Assembly (NCBI GenBank): GCA_027016055.1
Contig: JALWBF010000195.1
Coordinates: 411 to 19,175, forward strand
Length of the DNA: 18,765 nucleotides
Reading direction: 5' to 3'
Source of the DNA: Archaeoglobaceae archaeon
GTDB taxonomy: Archaea > Halobacteriota > Archaeoglobi > Archaeoglobales > Archaeoglobaceae
A program made the translations under genes and the position numbers. This document shows, in pieces, positions 15,461-18,765 of this stretch; positions within the stretch are counted from its first letter, which is position 1; every line of letters begins with the position of its first letter. The notes below the pieces were generated by a model. That model saw only the letters and a program-made list of their open reading frames with translations. It was not told the DNA's origin and made no database searches.

Positions 15461-17477
15461 GCTTAGCCCTCCTTACGAATGCAACGGCAATCGCTAAGCC
15501 AACCATAGCCAAAGCTATCGATGTAGCCATGAGCGGAGTTATGAGCGGCTTCTCCCTAACTTCGACAGATGCAGTTATAGGACTCGATATATGTCTGTAT
15601 CCCTGACTGTCGTAGTATTCGATGACTATGTTCACCGGATAATACCCCGCCCCCGCATCCTTGCCCACATCAACCCTGAATTTCGCAACGGCAGTTTGAT
15701 TGGGTTTCAGGGTTCCTATGAAGTATAATCCCGGCTGGGATTTTCCGATCAAACTGCTTAAAGAGCTTCCGCCGGCTATTGTCAATGGCGGGTTCAGTTC
15801 AAGCTTAACAACAGCATTGTAAACAGTCAGACTGCCTATGTTCTTCACGACAACCTCCACATTTCCTGTTTCATCCGGATAGAGATCGCTCTTTATAGAT
15901 ACTATTTCGAAGTATGCGACCTTGGGCTTTACCAATATGGGAACGGATTCTATGCTGACGAGATCCTTTGCATCTCCAAAATCGAATCTCTCTATTAGGT
16001 AAAGCTTATGCGTCCCGCTTACCGCATCTCCGGAAATCGAAATCCTGAACGTCGCCCTCTTCACGCCGAGATCTCCTACGAAGTATGCGGGGCTGATCGG
16101 GGTTATCGTCGGGTCGGGGGATATTAGGTATAGACTGAGGTTTCTAACATCGCTACCGCTCAGTTGAATCGTAACGCTACCCTTCATACCAACTCCTACG
16201 TTTCTCGTCTCGATACTAACTACCCTTATCGGACTGGACGAAGTCACCGTGATTTCAACGTAATGCCTTTCGCTCACAACCTCATCGCCGAGCTCGTTTT
16301 TGTATCTTAAAAATAAGCTTGCTCTGTAACTTCCGACGGGAGCCAAGTCTTTTATATAGAACAGAACCCGCTTCGTCTCTCCTCTTTTGAGATCTCCCAA
16401 GCATGGTTGGTTTTCGGCTCTAATTAGAGGAGTATCGAAGGATAGTATGGCAACGGCATCCTTCATGCTTCTCTCAACTTTAATCTCAACCTCAACGAAA
16501 CCCTTGGAAGGAATCGTTATCATCTGAGCATCTTCCTGTCTTTGCATTTGAATGAACGGCAACATCTGTTGCATGCCCTGCTGCATGCCGTGTTGCATCG
16601 GAATCGTTTTAGGAGGAGTTATCAGACTTTTAACTGACAAAACTTCGAACGTATGTTCCCTTAGAACCTTCAATCCTATCCGCTTCGTCAGTATCCTCGG
16701 CATGCCTCCGGCTGTTTTGAATCTTAAAACGAGAATGGCTGGATATGTCTGATTAAGCGCTCCTCCAGAGACATAAACCTTAAATTCTGCTTTAGCTACT
16801 TCGCCGGGTTTTAAATTGCCGATGTAAGCAGACATGGCTTTCGGATTTACGAGCAGAGGAGGAGTGGCATTCAGCATTAGAACTGCATTGCATATCGGGT
16901 AAAGTCCCGTGTTCTTAATGGTAACTTCAACTGATCCTTCGCCGTTCGTTTTTAAATTCGAATTTATTTTTATCACTGCAAAGTCGTAATCCTTCTTGGT
17001 TATGTTTATCGTCACATACTCCGTGTCGCACTCGTTTTCGGAGTATGTTATTATCACGCCTCCGTTGACCCTTTCATATTTAACGCTCGTATATTTCAGC
17101 TCAACGGGAACCCTGTATTCTCCCATCCCAGCGTTTTCGTCAACTCTAACCTTAAAAACAGCCTTCGCAACCCTTCCAGCTGGAAGATCGCCTATCAAAA
17201 ACGGATTCGCGGACTCGACCTTAATCGGAATAAACTCATCGTTTATTTTAACTCTTAGATCCTTAGCCGTAGTTATGAGTTGCAGAGCTGCTGCCGTGCT
17301 TTCGTTCAAGTAAAATCCGCTTACTATTCCTTCATTTTCAATCAGAAGGGTTATATATGTCTCCTCACCGGGATGAAGTTTGTTATCCCCCAATATCACG
17401 ACGTGGAAATTGTTGGATGCCTTAGCGAGTCCTATAGATGATATAAGCAGGATTACAAGCAAAATACGCTTAATCAT
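15447..17477 (-). CDS. Large secreted surface protein with repeated CARDB/NEW3-like beta domains, C-terminal anchor
   Basis: A 676-aa exported protein. A signal peptide covers about residues 1-20 (MIKRILLVILLISSIGLAKA). The body is a series of Ig-like beta domains with repeated phrases such as PGEVAKAEFKV, GSVEVTIKNTGLYPICNAV and GNVEVVVKNIGSLTVYNAVV, as in COG1361/CARDB surface proteins. One transmembrane helix lies near residues 648-668, followed by RRAKRGKG, so the protein faces outward with a short basic tail inside. Residues 294-305 read MQHGMQQGMQQM, a Met/Gln-rich inter-domain loop. The ATG overlaps the padR stop as ATGA and follows AAAGGAGGT. Its place between the regulator and the MFS pump suggests an external accessory of efflux or an envelope-stress role; no direct evidence exists. 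Confidence 0.85.
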   Translation of the reverse strand: MIKRILLVILLISSIGLAKASNNFHVVILGDNKLHPGEETYITLLIENEGIVSGFYLNESTAAALQLITTAKDLRVKINDEFIPIKVESANPFLIGDLPAGRVAKAVFKVRVDENAGMGEYRVPVELKYTSVKYERVNGGVIITYSENECDTEYVTINITKKDYDFAVIKINSNLKTNGEGSVEVTIKNTGLYPICNAVLMLNATPPLLVNPKAMSAYIGNLKPGEVAKAEFKVYVSGGALNQTYPAILVLRFKTAGGMPRILTKRIGLKVLREHTFEVLSVKSLITPPKTIPMQHGMQQGMQQMLPFIQMQRQEDAQMITIPSKGFVEVEIKVERSMKDAVAILSFDTPLIRAENQPCLGDLKRGETKRVLFYIKDLAPVGSYRASLFLRYKNELGDEVVSERHYVEITVTSSSPIRVVSIETRNVGVGMKGSVTIQLSGSDVRNLSLYLISPDPTITPISPAYFVGDLGVKRATFRISISGDAVSGTHKLYLIERFDFGDAKDLVSIESVPILVKPKVAYFEIVSIKSDLYPDETGNVEVVVKNIGSLTVYNAVVKLELNPPLTIAGGSSLSSLIGKSQPGLYFIGTLKPNQTAVAKFRVDVGKDAGAGYYPVNIVIEYYDSQGYRHISSPITASVEVREKPLITPLMATSIALAMVGLAIAVAFVRRAKRGKG

Positions 17478-17992
17478 TTTTCATCGACCTCCTTTAAAAG
17501 ATTTTCAAGTTTCCTTCTGGTTTCCTCAAGTATCGCCAGAACAGCATCCTTATCCACGTTAGACCTATACAGCCTCTCAAGAGTATCTATAAAATCGCGC
17601 GGAATCAGCGCGCATATCGGAATTCCCCTCTTAATTTTGTCGTCTATTCTCTCAGCAACCATCATCAAGTCTGGATCGTCAAATATCTTCGCCAAAACTA
17701 TGTGAGCGTTCTTTATCTTTTCGAGCAACTCCGTTTTGATCTTATTTGTCTCCTTTAAGGCTTCCCTTCCCTTATCCGTTAGCCTATAAACACACCTGTT
17801 ATCGTGCTCGTATTTTTCTATAAAACCGTTGTTTGTTAGGCTCTCAAGGAGCGGATAGATAGATCCGGTTGAAGGCTTCCAAAATCCGGTCTTCTCACGG
17901 ATTCTCGCTATTATACCATAACCTGTATCGGGTTTTTCATCCAACAACTTCAGAATGAGATACTTCAGAACCCCGCGGGGAATCTTTTCCAT
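17474..17992 (-). CDS. PadR-family transcriptional regulator
   Basis: A 172-aa regulator with the PadR winged-helix domain at the N-terminus: the LKYLILKLLDEKPDTGYGI opening, helix-turn-helix, STGSIYPLLESLTNNGFIE wing region and YRLTDKGREALKE. The C-terminal third is helical and charged, as in PadR dimerisation regions. It leads an operon with a surface protein and an MFS pump, a common arrangement for PadR control of efflux. Its own start is overlain by two 14-bp tandem repeats, so autorepression is likely, with a ligand relieving it. The start ATG at 17992 directly abuts the repeats and lies 25 nt past a TATA box, giving an essentially leaderless mRNA. Confidence 0.93.
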   Translation of the reverse strand: MEKIPRGVLKYLILKLLDEKPDTGYGIIARIREKTGFWKPSTGSIYPLLESLTNNGFIEKYEHDNRCVYRLTDKGREALKETNKIKTELLEKIKNAHIVLAKIFDDPDLMMVAERIDDKIKRGIPICALIPRDFIDTLERLYRSNVDKDAVLAILEETRRKLENLLKEVDEK

Positions 17993-18020
17993 ATCGATAC
18001 CGATATATCGATACCGATAT
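17993..18020 (-). promoter_or_regulatory. Tandem 14-bp repeats, probable PadR operator
   Basis: On the minus strand ATATCGGTATCGAT occurs twice with no gap (18007-18020 and 17993-18006), filling the space between the TATA box and the padR ATG. The repeated block also contains the self-complementary stretches CGATATATCG and TATCGATA. A protein bound here would cover the transcription start, consistent with autorepression. Binding by this PadR is inferred. Confidence 0.75.
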
Positions 18021-18023
18021 AAA
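18018..18023 (-). promoter_or_regulatory. padR operon TATA box
   Basis: TTTATA on the minus strand, 25 nt before the padR ATG, partly overlapping the upstream end of the tandem repeats. Confidence 0.65.
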
Positions 18024-18143
18024 TTTTACCATCAAGCCCTCGGTAATCGGCAAATTCATCACTGTTCAGCACTGTTTTTTCTTCATCGGGCGTATTTATT
18101 TGGAAGCGAAATTCATAAAAGGCTTTTGCCTTGAAACTGCTAA

Positions 18144-18284
18144 TTAACAATACTTTTCCAGCCAGAGTTTTATAGCCTCTTCTACAGCCTCGCTTAGAGC
18201 ACCTTTTTTGTTACCTTTAACTTCTATTACCTTAGCTCTGAACTTTCTGCCGAGCTCTTCATCCACTTGGATCGTCATTCTCAT
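18144..18284 (-). CDS. 46-aa ribbon-helix-helix (CopG/VapB-like) protein
   Basis: A small gene of 46 codons plus TAA. The protein starts MRMTIQVDEELGRKFRAKV and ends EAVEEAIKLWLEKYC. A short N-terminal strand followed by two amphipathic helices with the pattern LSEAVEEAIKLWL fits the ribbon-helix-helix fold of small archaeal DNA-binding proteins and VapB-type antitoxins. A TATA box ends 22 nt before the ATG, the same spacing as pgk, which strongly supports a real leaderless gene. A second in-frame ATG two codons later is a possible start. No toxin gene is recognisable downstream; the next gene is padR. It is probably a lone DNA-binding regulator or an orphan antitoxin. Confidence 0.75.
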   Translation of the reverse strand: MRMTIQVDEELGRKFRAKVIEVKGNKKGALSEAVEEAIKLWLEKYC

Positions 18285-18306
18285 ATACACAAGTATGCGG
18301 AAAAGT

Positions 18307-18312
18307 TTATAA
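18307..18312 (-). promoter_or_regulatory. TATA box of the small RHH gene
   Basis: TTATAA on the minus strand within GCTTATAAAC, ending 22 nt before the ATG at 18284. Confidence 0.6.
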
Positions 18313-18429
18313 GCTTAACTGCTTAAGCATGATTAATAAGAAGAATACTTTAAGGGTAGCTTATTGTAGCTGATAGAGACGTTATAGCCAGCTTAAACAT
18401 TCGGATGTTCATTTGCGGACATCCGTCGA

Positions 18430-18487
18430 ACCCCTCAGCGTGCCCTGGGTTTCATCACGATTCAGAGAAGGGCAAGGTCATCATCGG
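18430..18487 (-). ncRNA. C/D-box guide sRNA 2
   Basis: On the minus strand: box C ATGATGA (18484-18478), a 12-nt guide CCTTGCCCTTCT, box D' CTGA (18465-18462), a 3-nt spacer, box C' GTGATGA (18458-18452), a 13-nt guide AACCCAGGGCACG, box D CTGA (18438-18435). The D' guide can pair with AGAAGGGCAA, a stretch I recall from archaeal 23S rRNA upstream of AAAGCTCGCTTGA; the modified base would be the G at target position 5. Only 6 nt separate its box C from box D of sRNA 3, so both probably come from one precursor. Confidence 0.88.
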
Positions 18488-18543
18488 GCGTCAGACCTAA
18501 AACGTCTCCTCATTACTCAGAAGGGCCGGACATCATCATCCGC
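18488..18543 (-). ncRNA. C/D-box guide sRNA 3
   Basis: On the minus strand: box C ATGATGA (18539-18533), a 12-nt guide TGTCCGGCCCTT, box D' CTGA (18520-18517), a 3-nt spacer, a degenerate box C' ATGAGGA (18513-18507), a 12-nt guide GACGTTTTAGGT, box D CTGA (18494-18491). The exact 12/12 spacing supports the imperfect C' box. The D guide target ACCTAAAACGTC resembles the conserved AACGTCGTGAGACAG region of 23S rRNA near the peptidyl transferase centre. It is the first member of a probable two-sRNA transcript. Confidence 0.85.
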
Positions 18544-18547
18544 CAGA

Positions 18548-18554
18548 TTAAATA
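18548..18554 (+). promoter_or_regulatory. TATA box of sRNA 4
   Basis: TTAAATA, about 26 nt before box C of sRNA 4. It lies only a few bases outside sRNA 3, which is transcribed the other way. Confidence 0.5.
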
Positions 18555-18564
18555 ACCGCAGATA

Positions 18565-18572
18565 CTTAAAAA
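18565..18572 (-). promoter_or_regulatory. TATA box of sRNAs 3 and 2
   Basis: TTTTTAAG on the minus strand, about 26 nt before box C of sRNA 3. It interlocks with the plus-strand promoter of sRNA 4, making an overlapping divergent promoter of about 40 bp. Confidence 0.5.
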
Positions 18573-18576
18573 CTTT

Positions 18577-18630
18577 TAGATGATGACATCGACCCGGGCT
18601 GAGGAGTGATGATGTGCGCGGGACTGATAA
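18577..18630 (+). ncRNA. C/D-box guide sRNA 4
   Basis: Box C ATGATGA (18580-18586), a 12-nt guide CATCGACCCGGG, box D' CTGA (18599-18602), a 3-nt spacer, box C' GTGATGA (18606-18612), an 11-nt guide TGTGCGCGGGA, box D CTGA (18624-18627). Predicted targets are CCCGGGTCGATG and TCCCGCGCACA, which I could not place in rRNA or tRNA. A T-run at 18633-18637 follows and probably ends the transcript. Confidence 0.88.
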
Positions 18631-18632
18631 AC

Positions 18633-18639
18633 TTTTTAT
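18633..18639 (+). promoter_or_regulatory. T-run / TATA element between sRNAs 4 and 5
   Basis: TTTTTAT lies 5 nt after box D of sRNA 4, where a terminator is expected, and about 24 nt before box C of sRNA 5, where a TATA box is expected. One element may serve both roles. Confidence 0.45.
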
Positions 18640-18660
18640 CTCATCAAATCCAAATTTAAT

Positions 18661-18718
18661 CGAGTGATGAAACCCATCGGGTCTGATGGAAGATGATGAA
18701 AGGGATGTCGTCTGATCA
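18661..18718 (+). ncRNA. C/D-box guide sRNA 5
   Basis: Box C GTGATGA (18664-18670), a 12-nt guide AACCCATCGGGT, box D' CTGA (18683-18686), a 6-nt spacer, box C' ATGATGA (18693-18699), a 12-nt guide AAGGGATGTCGT, box D CTGA (18712-18715). The 12/12 guide spacing and both complete C boxes make this a confident call. Predicted targets are ACCCGATGGGTT and ACGACATCCCTT, not placed. The RNA ends at the stop codon of the convergent partial gene. Confidence 0.9.
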
Positions 18719-18765
18719 TTCCAGCAGAATGTGATCGTTCTCGTTCCAAGGCGGATAGCTTACGA
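18716..18765 (-). CDS. Possible C-terminal end of an unidentified protein, cut by window edge
   Basis: The minus strand enters from the right edge with an open frame of 15 codons, VSYPPWNENDHILLE, then TGA at 18718-18716. The peptide looks protein-like and the stop abuts the sRNA 5 box D, as the MFS stop abuts sRNA 1. Too little is visible to name a family, and 15 codons can be open by chance. Confidence 0.3.
   Translation of the reverse strand, partial: VSYPPWNENDHILLE

Noticed and set aside
17965..18150. A 61-codon minus-strand frame crossing the padR promoter
   Set aside because: It overlaps the end of the RHH gene, the tandem operator, and the start of padR in another frame, and has no promoter or ribosome site of its own.
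18402..18425. Hairpin CGGATGT ... ACATCCG as a terminator for sRNAs 3/2
   Set aside because: Arms of 7 bp with a 10-nt loop and no T-run after them on the minus strand; archaeal termination does not generally need hairpins. It could still be a structural or binding element.
18426..18434. GGGGTTCGA on the minus strand as a tRNA T-arm
   Set aside because: No acceptor stem, anticodon arm or CCA-side complement could be found around it; no tRNA is supported.
1..18765. CRISPR array, insertion sequence, or integrase attachment site
   Set aside because: No regularly spaced repeats, transposase motifs or terminal inverted repeats were seen; the repeated GATGATGA strings at the right end are C/D boxes.

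Overview
The window looks like chromosomal DNA of a thermophilic euryarchaeon, most likely Archaeoglobi-like. The evidence is an archaeal-type phosphoglycerate kinase, CobN/ChlI-type chelatase genes, a PGF-CTERM surface protein, TATA boxes placed 22-25 nt upstream of start codons (leaderless transcripts), strong GGAGG sites inside operons, and five C/D-box guide sRNAs. The lineage is inferred from gene content, not from a marker-gene tree. Nearly all protein genes lie on the minus strand.

Region 1 (about 12133 down to 1) is one tightly packed minus-strand operon. In transcription order it holds a small PGF-CTERM surface protein, a secreted FecB/BtuF-type substrate-binding protein with a dockerin-like EF-hand, a FecC/BtuC-type permease broken by one in-frame TAG, the FecE/BtuD ATPase, a CobN-like chelatase split into two genes, a second full-length CobN-like chelatase, and the start of a ChlI/BchI-type AAA+ subunit that runs off the left edge. 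Adjacent genes mostly overlap by ATGA or GTGA. The set suggests import of a metal chelate or metallotetrapyrrole coupled to ATP-driven metal insertion or removal. Two promoters, one at the operon head and one before the split CobN, share a nearly identical 16-bp element.

Region 2 (12134-13963) holds a noncoding stretch with a probable decayed small gene and a palindrome, then pgk with its own leaderless promoter, then a plus-strand C/D-box sRNA.

Region 3 (13964-18023) is a padR - surface protein - MFS (DHA2) operon, probably an inducible efflux system. Two exact 14-bp tandem repeats between the padR TATA box and its ATG are the likely autoregulatory operator.

Region 4 (18144-18765) holds a 46-aa ribbon-helix-helix-like protein gene with its own promoter, then a compact cluster of four C/D-box sRNAs (two minus, two plus, from divergent promoters), and the likely last codons of a minus-strand gene entering from the right edge.
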